From assembly GCA_019188255.1 (NCBI GenBank), contig JAETXT010000001.1, positions 2,418,001 through 2,482,000 of the forward strand: a DNA stretch of 64,000 nt, in the 5' to 3' direction. The notes beneath the pieces were generated by a model that was given only the letters and a program-made list of their open reading frames with translations, ran no database searches and was not told the origin of the DNA. Below, piece after piece: positions 23,261 to 36,597 of the stretch. This DNA is from Verticillium longisporum (Eukaryota > Ascomycota > Sordariomycetes > Glomerellales > Plectosphaerellaceae). Position numbers and translations under genes: made by a program. The stretch's first letter is position 1. Every line of letters begins with the position of its first letter.

Positions 23261-25625
23261 CTTGACGGTTTGTCGACTGGCGGATGAACGTTGTGTGGTT
23301 GTGAGAGGTTGATGGGAGTGGAGGGGTGAGTTTTCTCGCAAGGGGGATGAAATTCGTTCAGATTGTGTGGACGAATTTCTTAGCGAGCTGGATGTGGATG
23401 GTGGCGGGTGAGTAAGCCGACAGGGCATTACTACTGGTTCAAGGGCTGTCCAGTGGGCCACGCAGCCTCTACTGGGTCTCCGAAGCCAACTCCCCGCTGT
23501 ATGCATACGCGCCATCGCATGTGTAGCGCCACCGTCCAGCAGCGCTTGGCCCAGTACCCCCAGAGAGCCTGGCGCTACCACTATATCCCAACCATGACGA
23601 AGTCAAGCCGAAGCATGTCTCGGTGCTTCCGTAGAGTACGATCCTCCCCCTTCCGACTATTCAATCCCAGGTAACGTGTAGCGCATGATCTTATCACGTG
23701 TTTTCATAGTGTTATTGCGGGCCAGCCCAAAGCCTTGCGACAACCATGATATCTCCATAAAAGGATTCAGCACGCGATTTGTCTCGTGCATCGCAATATG
23801 ACAGTGACAAAGCCATATAGCTTCTCAGGGGAACTGGTAGAAAGACCAAGCAAGGCGGGTATACTACTCGCATGCCCAACACTTGATTGTGGAGCTGAAA
23901 ACCCTCTCAAGCTTTGGGGTTCAGCTTGAACTACCTTAGGTAGGTACGTTACAGGTATCTTGCGACAACACAAGCCAACTCCAATACTCCGCTCCCACGA
24001 TGCCAGTTCAGTCAACCGCCCTTGAAAAACACAACGCCTCCATCGCGCGGAATGCCAGACCAAATCGCAACCATTGCATCGATTGAGATGCTGTACAAGG
24101 TCGTCAGTGCTTCCGCGACCGTCATGATCAAGCCCTCCACTTCTCAGAGTCACTTCTCAGAGTCATCTCTTAATCCGCACTGCTTCATGAGGTGGACACC
24201 TGGCATGAACATGGACTGCGACATGATCATATCCTGCCGTCCGCTGGCGCAGAGGTTTTTATCGTGCCTCATTCAAAATGATTCCCATCATTTTTTGTAC
24301 CGGTGTCGTCTTCGCCGTCCCAGGCGTCAAAATTTGGGAAACTGAAATAACAATCGGAATCTGCAGTGTGACATGTGCCTAGTCAGTCAAAGCTTCGTTT
24401 CAAATTTACAATCCCCTTGGGGCGGGCGCGGAATGATCCTACTGACAAGAAGGTGAAGTATCGCTCATCTCCCTGCCTGCCCGGGAGGGCCGTGGCATCG
24501 CAACGATTGTCGGGCTACCCGTTGAGACCGTTGCTCCTCGACAGTCGATTCGCTGGGATGTGGGCTCCCGTGTGAAGTCTGCGGTCGGGCTGGAGACCAC
24601 TACTCGTGTGAGTAGCTCGGTAGCCCTTTGCGAGGACTGTGGGGATGCGAACGCCCCCCGACTTGCGTTGGACGTGGTGATCGAGGGCTCAGTGACACAA
24701 GACCGCAACCTCGGCCGCCGTGGGTGTTCCATACGTGGCGAAGAATCCCTTCGGCCCATTTCGAACATATCTTACGATGCGAGCTTCTTGTCAACTTGGG
24801 TGTTCAGAGAGAAATTTCCAGTGCCTTCCTTTCCATCGATATTGGAATATAACAACAAAGGTTGCAAGGGCGGGATCCCATGTCGGTTATCTACACCCGT
24901 TCTGGCGCTTCTGTTCATCATAGGGAAGGCATGGGCCAGACGACCGGTGCCTGATGAGATGGCCTGGATATGTGGCTTGCGTTGTATGGATCGGCATACC
25001 TCTACCTTGGGCATGCACGCACCAGAATCTGCAGGCCCGGCGTCACCAATGCAGCTCTGCGGGGTTCGGCGGTCTACCGGTGAACATGACATCTGTGTTA
25101 GGCCAATCGTCACAACCGCACATGTATTCAAATGTCAGCATGCCGGTCGCGGTGCCGCATTTCTGGGCTCGGGGATTGCCGTACACGTCACAATCGTTCC
25201 GCCCAGAACGTTCGTCACCCGGCCTTGGGAGGGTCAGTTCACATGCCCTGCCAATAAGTCCTATTTCTCATGCAAACGGGATGCGCGACGGGGTATGGGC
25301 TCTAACGACTTGAATTCATTCGGCCTAACGACACCGCAGATCTTGATAGTAGGAGCGGTACACTTTCCGTGTGCTAGCAGCACGATTGAACGACCTAATG
25401 CTTGCTAGCCCGACTTACAAATTACGAGCCGATGCCTGGTACGTTGATGGCCGCGACAAAGACCCATATGCACTCGGGCTTGTCAGGCACACCGCCCGCC
25501 CACACGCCCACAAATGCATGCTCTCTTCAAGCGGCTCAGTGATCAATGCTGGCAGTTAATTTAGCAACAATGCCTTGTTTGCAAAGAATTTGCCCTGTGG
25601 AGCGGGCTAGGAGTGGATGTGCAAC
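23261..25625. other. 2.4-kb interval without an assigned gene
   Basis: Lies between the eS1 start and the URC1 stop. It contains one long open frame (next entry), a CTTAGGTAGGTAC motif near 23,935-23,950, and otherwise no recognisable coding, RNA or repeat feature. Base composition is normal and shows no RIP. Confidence 0.5.
24453..25408 (+). CDS. Unassigned open frame (uncertain gene)
   Basis: One + frame stays open for 318 codons; the first in-frame ATG is at 24,560, giving 282 aa. I recognise no domain. The predicted product is rich in Arg, Ser and Cys and has no clear signal peptide. Overlapping frames on both strands are also fairly open, for example + 24,954-25,313 and - 24,439-24,768 and 24,772-25,131. 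This weakens the case for coding and may simply reflect GC-rich sequence. It could be an exon of an unmodelled gene, an orphan gene or chance. Confidence 0.2.
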
Positions 25626-28280
25626 TTACTCTTCCCACAGCCTGCCCTGCACAGCGCTTAGCTCCTCCTCCGTCATTCTCTTTCCTGCGGTGAAGTATCC
25701 TAGATGAGGGGGTCAGCACATGGACATAGCAAGCACTGCTTGGTCGCCACTGCAACGAACCTGCGGTGATCTTGGCATCGATCTCGACTCTTGAATCCGC
25801 CGGAATCAAGTCCTCTGGTAACTCCACGCGCTCATGGATGGGGATCCTAGAATGTCTCGCGTCAGGTGTTGAGCTTTTGTGATGAGTTAGCCGCTTTGAC
25901 ATACCCTTGACTGACAATTGCATCATGCTTCATGCTAAGGTAGGGAAGACGTTGATTAGTTTGGGCTCAGCGTCTCGTGTTAGTGCGACTCACTTGCTCA
26001 TGCTGAGCATCCGGTCAATCTTCTTTATACCAAGCCAATGCAGCACATCAGGCATCAGTGCCTGGAAGCGCATGTCTTTCACACCAGCGATATTCTCAGT
26101 CCGACGGAAGTAATCAGACGCTCGATCTTCGCCACGCTTGCGAGCATTGTAGACGACTGTAATGATGGTTAGCTCGTTAGGGCGCTTGCAGGTCGTCTAT
26201 GCAGAGCCAGTGAAGATGACACATACGATACTAAGTCTGTTGTTAGTGAACTCGTCGAACATGGGTGGAAGATCTTCGTCCTAGAAGAGCTTACCTTGGT
26301 CACTTCGCCGAGAGCTCTCCCCTCCTTTCGAAAGTAGATGACAACGCCGCTTCCCCCATTCTGGGCTTCCTTGACAGCCTCTTCAATTCCGAATATGAGG
26401 TACGGACGACAGGTGCAAATATCCGAGCCAAAAACATCGCTTCCGTTGCACTTGACATATGTCAGCTTCAGGGGAATTGTCGAGGGGTGATAAGTGATGA
26501 GACGTACCTCGTCGTGGATGCGTAAAGCTAGTCTGACCGAATCATCGGACATTTTGGCAGGATCTCCGAAGCAGTACACGGTTAGACCGCCTGGCAGATT
26601 TAATTAGCAGGGCACTGATGCTCGGAGTTTGTCATCGCCATACCGATCGGAGGCATGAAGACCTTGATGTCATTTCGAGTGATCAACTTTGAAGGCATTA
26701 GTCTGCCGTCCTGGGAGACCTGGAGGCGAGATCTCTTGCACTCACCTCCGGATAACTACCACCGGTGTGCTCGAAAAGTGATCTCCGCAATGTACCTTCG
26801 TCTAGGCCGAGTCAGCATGTGCAAGCCCGCAACTTCTCACTCGCACCGACTGACCAATGCCGAACCGTTCTGCCACACCTGGTAGGTACCAAACCTTTGT
26901 TCGGGTTAATTAGCATCAAACGCTGCAGGAGGGGAATGTGTGGCATGATAGCGTACGGGTTCAACGGCAAACTTGGTGACCGCAAGCTCGCCTTGGTCGT
27001 TCAGGCAAACCTTGCCATCTGGAATTCTGCAATCCATATCAGGAACCAACTCTGGACACTGAGGCTTTGCGACTCACAGCCTTCCACTCTTGACGCTCTC
27101 GGCGAGCTCGGGAAGCTACACCATCATCAGCAATATACGTAGTAGCTACATTGAAGCCATGACAACCTTCATGTGAGCCTTCGTAATGGCAATGGTAGGA
27201 CGAATGTCCACTTGATTTCCACGTCAGAATACAACCAGTTCATGAAAGTGTTGGAATGGAGAATGTATTGTGTACCATTTTCGTTCTCGATGGTGTCTTT
27301 GAACAGCCAAGGCGCGAGATGTCCCCATGGATCCATGGCTACAATCTTCTTCTCATCTCCCCATTGAGGGAAGGGCCCAATCCGGGAGGCAGGTTCCGTA
27401 TTGGTGAAGTCCGGTCTGCAATGGTTGCATGATGCCAGTCAGTACAGGGCGTTATCACCGGTCGCACATCTGTCTGGGTGAGATTTGCGCACCTGTGCTC
27501 CAAATCAAGCTGCTTGCTTGCTACGGCTAGCGCATAGTATATGGAATAAGAACCACCGCTATAGGCGTATTTGTCAGTCACAGTGATATCAAGAGAAGCC
27601 AAGCAGGTCATGACTTACTGAGCTACTTTGAGTCAGCGAACGGATGCACGATGATGGCCACGACGGTATGCTTACCTCCAACGGCTGGATAGAGAAGATG
27701 AAGCCAATCGGTCAGTCAAAATAGAGAACGAGGGAGGCTACGCATCTTACCGTTCCGGCGTCTGAGGGTCGAAGACAACCGAGAAACGACGACTGGCCCT
27801 CGTATGAGAGGATCAGGGTGTCCCCATTTCAGGGGAAGAGGATCGATGCCACTCTGCTTGGGATACGTGCTGTGGTAATCTTTAGCAGCCGTCGTCTACT
27901 AAACGTCCTGAACCCGTGACTTAGCATCGAAAGCACCACCCAACTCACGTTAAGACAATTCGGGAAGTGAAGCCAGATCGCTGCTCAGGCGATGACGGTA
28001 CGGCAGGTGCTTGCAGTTCAGGACCCTCCGAGTTTGCGACGTGATGTTGCGAGGCCTGCAGATCAGCGACAGCGCTGCTGTCGAGACTCTGATTCAGATC
28101 ATTCGGACCGGCTGATCGGGCATCGGTGGTTGCTCCGGTGGCCGCCTGCGGGGTTGTACGCGAGAGAGATTCGACGGCGGTGACCAGACTGGCCTGGGTC
28201 TGCTGGATCGATTTGAGCGTACTGAGCACGTCGCCCAGACCAACATTGTCAGTTGGGGCCGACGCAGCTGGGTCAGACAT
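25626..28280 (-). CDS. URC1: URC1, GTP cyclohydrolase II-like protein of uracil catabolism
   Basis: A gene of many exons (at least ten introns, two with lengths under 70 bp) reading leftward from ATG at 28,280 to TAA at 25,626-25,628. Recognisable exons include GAHGGSYSIYYALAVASKQL (about 27.5 kb) and FGDPAKMSDDSVRLALRIHDE, followed after a splice by CNGSDVFGSDICTC. The latter keeps the Cx10CxC zinc ligands of GTP cyclohydrolase II. Next comes YFRKEGRALGEVTK, matching the family's Y-R-EGRG-G block. In Lachancea kluyveri URC1 is required for the URC pathway of uracil breakdown; its exact reaction is not settled. The first exon adds about 110 residues rich in Ser/Ala/Gln with a short coiled coil, absent from bacterial cyclohydrolase II. 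Exon limits in the middle are approximate. Confidence 0.9.
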
Positions 28281-29809
28281 GTTGAGTTTGAGTCTTAGAG
28301 TTACGTGTCCAGTGCAGAGTTCTTGCTTGGAAAGGGCTTCAGCTCGCGTGTCAATGAGAAGCAGTATAGGTGGAACTGAAAGAATCTGGTTCAATCCTTG
28401 TTGAACAGCACAAGTTATATGCGGTGAGGCGAAGGCAGGATGAGTAGTCTAGTCCTGACGCGAGGATGCCCGACTGGTCCTAACAAAGCAGTCTCCAACC
28501 AGCAGCACAGTAGACGGGACCAGTACGCCCAGATAAGGCAGCATCATTCATGTACCTAGGTAGCTAGGTACGTATACGAAATGCTGGCAGATAAGTGGAA
28601 GGCAGGACGCACCCGGCCGTCGGCATGCGCCGTCGCGGCTGATCCGGACTAGCCAGCTGCTCTCGTGCTCCTCGTGATAGGGACAAGGGGTCAGTTCGCG
28701 GCTTGGACCCGTTCTCACAACAGACCTACAGGAGGCCATGAATGGTCGGTGAGTGGTCCAGCTGCACAAGAGGCGACCAATCGTTGAGAGCGGAGAGACG
28801 CGAGCCAACAAACTGTATGTGTTGTCCGAGACACGCTACACGTACAAGAGGAAGGGGGAAAGCAGCCAGGATCGTTGCTCTCGATGTGCATGGGATAGGC
28901 TGTGTGCTGGGGCACAGGAGCCGTCGGAGACGCGAAATGCGGGGGACCTGGGTGATAAGACCCTGGCACTGACAGATAAATGCACGGTATGTACCCACAA
29001 TGAAGGAACCTACCAGCCTACTTAGGTAGGTACCTTAACATGGGAGGTAATCTGTGCCTCCAAGTGGTGTGCTTTGGGTGCCAAATCAGGTACCCAGATA
29101 GGACCCTATCCATGTCGGGTTCCTCTGTCGGAGGCGGACCAGAAGCCCCATTGCGCCACATGCGTTTATCTGCCAGAGTTGATGAGGCAGCTCCCTCAGG
29201 CAGGTAGGTACTGATTTCGAGACAGTAATCCTCTCTATACTGCCACCAACGTCAGTACCTCCTGGGTAGGTGGACATTCTTTGTCCATGCGGGCCGGGAC
29301 ACCACAGTTGCTGGCCGAAATGCTTACATACCTTATGTGAATAGGGAGGTAGGTACCTGAGAGGTACCTTACTTCTTGATACCTTAGTACCAAGTATCCC
29401 GAGCAAATCGGGGTTCCCTGCAGTCCTTGTGCACACCGCCTACACTCACGTGCAGCCATGCACCGTGCACACCCGCCAATGACGATGACTATTTCTGCCG
29501 CCACTCTCATGGCTCAGGCGGGCAGGTTGCAGTGTGCCCCACAAGAATTTGCTTTGCGAGACGATCGAGAGGTGCTGCTCTGGGAGGTATCATCAGCCTC
29601 AAGGAACCTCTTCTGCACGACAACGACGACATCACGACCTGCCATCCATCGCACAGACAAGGCCGCAACACCATTATTCAGTCGCAGGAAACGCCAGTGA
29701 GCCTGCCTTAAGTCCACAGCTCAAGAATAACGCCAGCGCATACCCCGGGGATCTACGAACCAAAGTCAACACAGGAATCTTTGTTAATTCCAACCAGATC
29801 CGATACAAC
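28281..29809. promoter_or_regulatory. Divergent URC1-ELF1 promoter with repeated CCTAGGTA-type palindromes
   Basis: A 1.5-kb region between the divergent starts of URC1 (-) and ELF1 (+). It holds a cluster of related motifs: GTACCTAGGTAGCTAGGTACG near 28,553-28,573, CTTAGGTAGGTACCTT near 29,021-29,036, GGTAGGTAC near 29,203-29,213, GGTAGG near 29,266, and GGTAGGTACCTGAGAGGTACC near 29,348-29,368. Open frames here overlap in several phases and look non-coding. Confidence 0.45.
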
Positions 29810-30366
29810 ATGGGCAAAAGAAAAAGCTCCAGCAAGCCGCAGGGACCCAAAAAGGTTCGTCACCCTGTGTATATCCTTTTGAGCATCGAGCAAGACGCTT
29901 CACGCGCCATCTTGCCCCCCGTTCAGTAACCATCATTGCCTTTGATGCAGACCATGCACGGGTAGACCTCTGCGTACGCTTGCTAATGATTATGCAGAAA
30001 GATCCCCTCCCTGAACTATTCCCTTGTCTTTTCTGTAACCATGAAGATGCTGTGAAGCCAAAGGTTGACAAGAAAAGTGGCGTGGGCAACCTATCCTGCA
30101 AAGTGTGCGGACAGACATTCCAATGCAGTATCAACTATCTCTCAGCACCTGTCGACGTCTATTCCGAGTGGGTAGATGCTGCTGGTAAGCTATAGTCACC
30201 TGTAAATCTTGCGCAAATGGGAGGCTGACGTAACCCAGACCACGTCTCGTCCAAGCAGAAGGCCGCTGCAAGTGGGTTGTCACAGGGCTTGGGCACCAGG
30301 CGAATGGAGAGGCCTATCGAAGAACGAGACGACGAAGGAATTGTGGCGGACGATGATGAATACTAA
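29810..30366 (+). CDS. ELF1: Transcription elongation factor Elf1 homologue
   Basis: Three exons (29810-29854, 29998-30184, 30239-30366) give 119 aa. The product starts MGKRKSS with a basic N-terminal tail. It carries a zinc ribbon with paired CxxC ligands in FPCLFCNH and [10 protein letters not shown], and ends in an acidic tail. This is the architecture of Elf1/ELOF1, a small factor that rides with RNA polymerase II and helps transcription through nucleosomes and transcription-coupled repair. The stop is 186 bp from the stop of the converging uracil phosphoribosyltransferase gene. Confidence 0.94.
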
Positions 30367-30552
30367 TATGAGTGTGCGGGATCCGGATGGTCGATGAAGC
30401 GTTCGCAAAGCGTGACACACGCCGTAAGGGACACCTGTAAGACATCACGAGATTATGAGACCGGAAATGGGACTGGCAAATCTGAATTCGATGCGCATTA
30501 GAAGAATACGAGCAAACGTGATGGCAGCCGAGCACCGGTAGTATGCGTTCTT

Positions 30553-31575
<1,023 letters not shown>

Positions 31576-32588
31576 TATTTGAGAGCGACTGGTCCGTCTA
31601 GAAAGTAGCAAATGTACGTGGGACAATTTGTGAGGGGACCGATTCCAGAAAGGCGCCTATGTTGCGGAAGTAATGCTTTATAGAGACAAGGCCCTACCTC
31701 ACCGATCAGTGCTCTCGACTTTCCTCATGAACGCGAACGAGTGGACGCGGGGGAGGAGCTCTTATCTTGACGCTCGTCTCTTAAGATAAGGGCCAACATG
31801 CGCCTCGACCTCACCGCTGTAGGTACCCGGAAATGAGCCAGGGTGCCTGAGCGAGTACCTAGGTAGGTGTCCGAAAGAGCCCCTCACTCCCAGCCCCGTC
31901 GACGGGATTGGCCAAGGCCCCTCTGAAGCCCGTCTTCCCCTCTCTCCCCACGCGGCCGGCGCCGAAGACCTATGATCCTACCATATGCACAAGAAGGGCT
32001 GCTTGGGCCCTGACGATAGAACCCGTTTCCTGACTCAAAAGAAAATGCATACGGCTCAAGCTCGCTGGCCAAGCCTATAAGATCGAACAGGATGAGCAAG
32101 TCCTAATCGTACAGCTATCGTTGCCGCTGTCTGACAGAACAGCCTGTCCAGGCGGGGCCTAGTGGGGTGTACGTATCAAGCAGCACGTGCCAGCTCCCGC
32201 CCCAGACATACTGGACGCCCATCAACGCGACTACGGGGTGGCGCAATCCCAAGCGCGAGGCGTGTGGTGACCCTGCTCTCGATTCCGCAACAACTTTACC
32301 GGAACATGTTTATCATCTTCGTTTCTCAGTCGTTTTGGCCGGCACCATCAGGATGTTTCCAACCCCTCTCATGAGGTGAACCTGTCTTGTCACCGCGCCC
32401 CTAGCAGATAAGCATCAATCTGTACCTAACTAGAAACCCCTTCTGGCACACATTGCAACTGCCCATACGTGGGCTCTCCATCGGAAACCATCAACAACCA
32501 GCCTGCGCAACCCGCTCCGTCAGCAGAACGACAGGCAGCTATCACCAACTACTTTACTGATCGATTCATGTGAAGAAAAACATTGGAT
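31576..32588. other. Divergent promoter region, UPRTase / WAPL
   Basis: 1.0 kb between divergent starts. It contains one GTACCTAGGTAGGTG motif near 31,855-31,869. No coding or RNA feature is supported. Confidence 0.5.
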
Positions 32589-34889
32589 ATGGCGACACCC
32601 GACGCGACAGGCAGCGTAAGGAAGAAACTTACGACGTACGGAAAGACCTCTCGGAAGTCCTCAAAGCCTGTATTTTCCCTGAGCGCATCGTCTGACCGTA
32701 CACAAGTTGTTGCGGTACCTCTGGAAGAAGTACCTCAACGGTCCACTACAACAGCTGTGGCGAGAGAGGCTACCAAAGACAACGACAAGGCTGCAAGACC
32801 ATTGAGAGGCAGCCAAAGAGCGGATGCATCACTGTCATCCATAACACAGCACGATGCGTCCCAAAAGCTGCCTGGTGCAGCTGTGAAACCAGGGAATAAA
32901 AAGAGAGCTTCACCAGACACTTACGGAGTACTCACCCAAGCGCCAACATCTAATGCGACACGACGATCACCAGGCGTCCCGATGAAGGATACTTCAGCAT
33001 CTGAACGCCTACTCCAAGCCGAACGAACACAGGCGGCTTCCATCAACAGGAAGGTTCGTCTCATCGACCGATTAGTCGCGCAAGCTATCGACAGTGCCGA
33101 ACTCGATTCTGAACAGGCCAATCAACCGTCCGATAGTTTGGAGGGGTATACCGGGCAGGCATTGGTGGCAAGCGAAAGCAACAGCACGACACCAAGAAAA
33201 AGCCAGGATGATGTTCCAAGACTAGGAGCGCAACGAGCGACACCCGACTCGAGGAAACGCAAGGCTAGGGTTACGTATGGACAGCAGCGGACCATGCGCA
33301 CCGCAGTCGATGTGATGCACGAAGGAGCTGGAACTGCGAATCGTCCTCACGAGGGGAGCTATGACCGCAATTCCCCACCTCCCGCAAAATTCGCCAAGAT
33401 GGACCCGTTCTCACTATACGACGACCCATCGGACGACGATGTACGACCAAGCAAGAACGGTATTCTCAGCCTTCATGCACTGAGACAGGCTGGCGCAAAC
33501 CATCGTTTTGCAGATGAGTTGAGTGACTTGGCGGAAAGGATAGGATCTCCTAAGTCGCTGCAACCCGCATCGACACGCTCGAGGAGAACTGCAATTTTAG
33601 AGCTCGGCGCAAAACTCCAGGACGACAAATTCGTTGGCCGCTTGTGTGATTATGGCCCAAAAGAGACATTCTTCCAAGATCTTGAAGCAGAGGAGGACAT
33701 CATCAATGCGTTCGTTATATTGTCCTCTGCTCTTATCCTCATGGCATCGTTATCAGCACCTCATCTCATCGACCATCTGTTATCGAGTGGTGTGACTCGA
33801 ATACTGTCCACGATGTTGGCCTTGGACGATGACATCATGGAGATTGCGAGACAAAAGGCGGCCAATCTTTCGAAACGCGGCCTTGCTTCCATGGGAATGT
33901 TGCGCGGTACGATATTGCAGCTTGGGGTATGGGACGGCTCCCCCCCTGCTGTTCTGTCCCCCAAAACTCTGGCTCTTAAAGTTCTGTGCTTCTGCCACAA
34001 GTCATCTGATGCAGAGGCTCGACTGCACTTAGTTGAGCCTGTAGTCCCTCGCCTATTTGCCCTGATCAGCAAGAATGATGGCGACTTGTCTCTGGCTACA
34101 GTGGACGACCGCATACAGGTTAACATGGCTCTTCTGCTACTACAAGAGCACTCCGTCGTAGCTATGGAGTCAAAGATGAGCCAACGATGGACCACAGAAT
34201 ACCTTCCCACCGTAGCCCTCTTCTTATCTGGTCTGCTTACATCACCGGGGACGACTTCCGAGAGTCGAGGTATCTGACTCTCAAGCTTGCCATGAACACA
34301 ACCAATAACAACCCAATATCGGCCTCCATTTTCGGACAGGGTCGCTTGATACGCCAATTAGCGACTGCGAGCCTCTCGCGCTTCCACAAGCTACACGCAA
34401 TCGTCGGCCGTGGGGAGTTTCCGACAGATGTTCACAGAACGCTCGTATTGCTGCTAGGGCTGCTAATCAATATTGCTGAGCACTGCCCTGAGAGTCGGCA
34501 GTCTCTGGCTGCCGAGATAGACCTCCGGCCCTCATCACTGGATGGGCTCGTAACGGTCTGGTTGGAAAACCGCGAGTTATGTGGGAAGGTATGTATTCAC
34601 TGTCACCTTCACTTTAACTTCATAGCTAAGAAAGCGACAGGCCGAAACCGTTGAGCAGACCTCTCTTGCTGTAGCCTATGGCTATCTCGCTATTCTGTTA
34701 GGATATCTGTGTCTAGAGGCTCGTGTGCGCCAACGCCTGACAAGCCAGAGCAACAAGAAAGGATTGAGCTACCTGCTGGACTCGGTACAAGAATTCATGA
34801 CCCTTCACGCAAGAGCGGCTGGTGATGATCTCGCCGCTACCTTACAACCCCTTGTCAATGAATTACGACTCATGATGAAGAGAAGTTGA
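32589..34889 (+). CDS. WAPL (wings apart-like) cohesin-release factor; one frame break
   Basis: Begins at ATG 32,589. An extended Ser/Thr/Lys-rich, disordered N-terminus (about 260 aa) leads into the WAPL helical-repeat domain, recognisable in KFAKMDPFSLYDD, ELGAKLQDDKFVGRLCDYG and LALKVLCFCHK, then AMNTTNNNP, LINIAEHCPESR and YLAILLGYLCLE near the C-terminus. A 52-bp intron (34,589-34,640) precedes the last exon. WAPL/Rad61 binds Pds5 and opens the cohesin ring. The reading frame shifts at a run of four G (34,247-34,250): one frame ends at a TGA at 34,275-34,277, while the conserved sequence resumes in the next frame. No intron of normal size fits without deleting conserved residues. A missing G in the assembly is the simplest explanation; a real null allele cannot be excluded. 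Length is about 740 aa if corrected. Confidence 0.85.
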
Positions 34890-35782
34890 GTTAAGGGTGT
34901 CTCTCGTCTCTTGCACCACAACCGCGCATCACTGTATTGCCCATCTTTGCGCCACATATACAGTTTACTTATACACATGAGTTCAGCAAGTCAGCTGTCG
35001 AGGGGTCGGTGTGGAGGATATGGGTTATTGGACAATAAAGTTGCAGGATGAGAGACACATGTAGCGCTTTCGTTGATATACTGTGCCAGTGATTCGAATC
35101 AAGTGGGCTATAAAATTCTTGTTCGCATCCTCTGCTACCTCATTCATCTGTCACATATACCCGATTTAGCTGCATAATGAAGGCTCAGACAACCCATGCA
35201 ACCCATACAGCCCGGCCCATTCTACAGGGTTGGCGGGTTGGAAAGAGAGAGATGTCCGACCAGTCCATAGACATAACATGCCAAAAGGTCGTTCGCTTTG
35301 CCACATAAAGCGGCTTGATGTCTTCACATAGTCACGTAATTGACCACCCAGTTACCATCCCCAAAATAAGGCAAGTAAGGTACCGAGGCGGTAACATATC
35401 GCCGTGGTATGCCCTCAACCACCTCCCGGCAAGTTATGGGACAATCACCCCCAAGATGAAGACGTGGAAATAGCTCTTCTTGTGTTGAGTGTGATTCTGA
35501 ACGAGACAGGTCTACAGGCCTTTGTTGAAGAATGAGGTGTGTTTGTTGACCAGCCCCTCCGAGGCTGTCTCCCACGAACCCCGCCTGGGGTGGGCTGCAA
35601 TTACCCACTTATCTTATCAGCCAGCCATTGGATCATGCCTGGACTAGAGCCCGCCTCCCCGTCGTCATGCCCCTCGACCTGCATCATCATCTCTCGCTCA
35701 CTCCCTGCGAACCGACTGCGCGATCGGCCTCCAGTGAATAGAACAAGAAACAAAACAACGATACACGAGTCCCTGATATCCA
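34890..35782. other. Intergenic, WAPL to Rheb
   Basis: 0.9 kb between same-strand genes. It shows only short discordant frames and nothing I can support. Confidence 0.55.
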
Positions 35783-36597
35783 ATGCCGGCCCCAAAGAAC
35801 AGAAAAGTTGCCATTGTTGGCAGTCGCTCTGTCGGTGCGTTTTGCACCTTGCCCCCAATCGCCCTCAATGCGGGCTATAGGACAACCGAATCTTGGTTGC
35901 AAGCCGCTGGATCTGGGCTAACCTTGGGTTCGCAGGCAAATCTTCCCTGGCTGTGCAATTTGTCGATGGCCACTTCGTCGACAGCTACTATCCGACTATC
36001 GAGAATACTTTTAGCAAGACCATCAAGTACAAGGGCCAGGAGTTTGCGACGGAAATTGTTGACACCGCCGGTCAAGTATGGCGCCCTCACTGCAGAAGGC
36101 CAACCTACCACTTTGCTGGCGTACGCTGACCATAAACCTTTCGGTTGCTAGGACGAGTACAGCATTTTGAACTCGAAACACTTCATCGGCATTCATGGAT
36201 ATATGCTCGTATACTCGGTATCATCTTTGCCTTCTTTCGAGATGGTGCAAGTGATCCGCGACAAAATTCTCAATCACTTGGTATGTTACAAAGCTTGACA
36301 GACACTGTCAAGAGACAACCAAGTACCAAGGACTGCTGTTGATACTTGAGTTCTCAGGGAACCGATTCCGTGCCGATCGTTATGGTTGGTAACAAAAGCG
36401 ATTTACGCCCGGAGCAGCGACAAGTTAGCGCTGAAGAGGGCAAGAGGGTTTCTGAACGTATCCAGTGTGGTTGGACCGAGGCCAGCGCTCGATACAACGA
36501 AAATGTTGATCAAGCCTTTGAGCTACTGATTGCGCAGATCGAGAAAGCCCAGAACCCGAACGAAGCTGCCGAAGCTGGCAAATGTGCATTGATGTAG
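35783..36597 (+). CDS. Rheb-type small GTPase
   Basis: Four exons (35783-35834, 35936-36075, 36152-36280, 36358-36597) give 186 aa. G1 reads GSRSVGKSS, with the Arg that marks Rheb rather than Ras. The switch I word is YYPTIENTF, switch II is DTAGQDEYS (joined by splicing), G4 is NKSDLRP, and G5 TEASAR lies in a Rheb context. The C-terminus CALM is a CaaX farnesylation site. Rheb activates TORC1 in many eukaryotes and is restrained by TSC1/TSC2; in some fungi it also affects arginine uptake and growth. Intron 1 splits the P-loop. Confidence 0.95.

Noticed and set aside
34211..34261. 51-bp intron to explain the WAPL frame change
   Set aside because: It would remove the conserved ALFLSGLL-type segment and has no clear branch site; a single-base indel is simpler.
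33761..34357. 198-codon minus-strand frame
   Set aside because: Antisense to the conserved WAPL helical domain.
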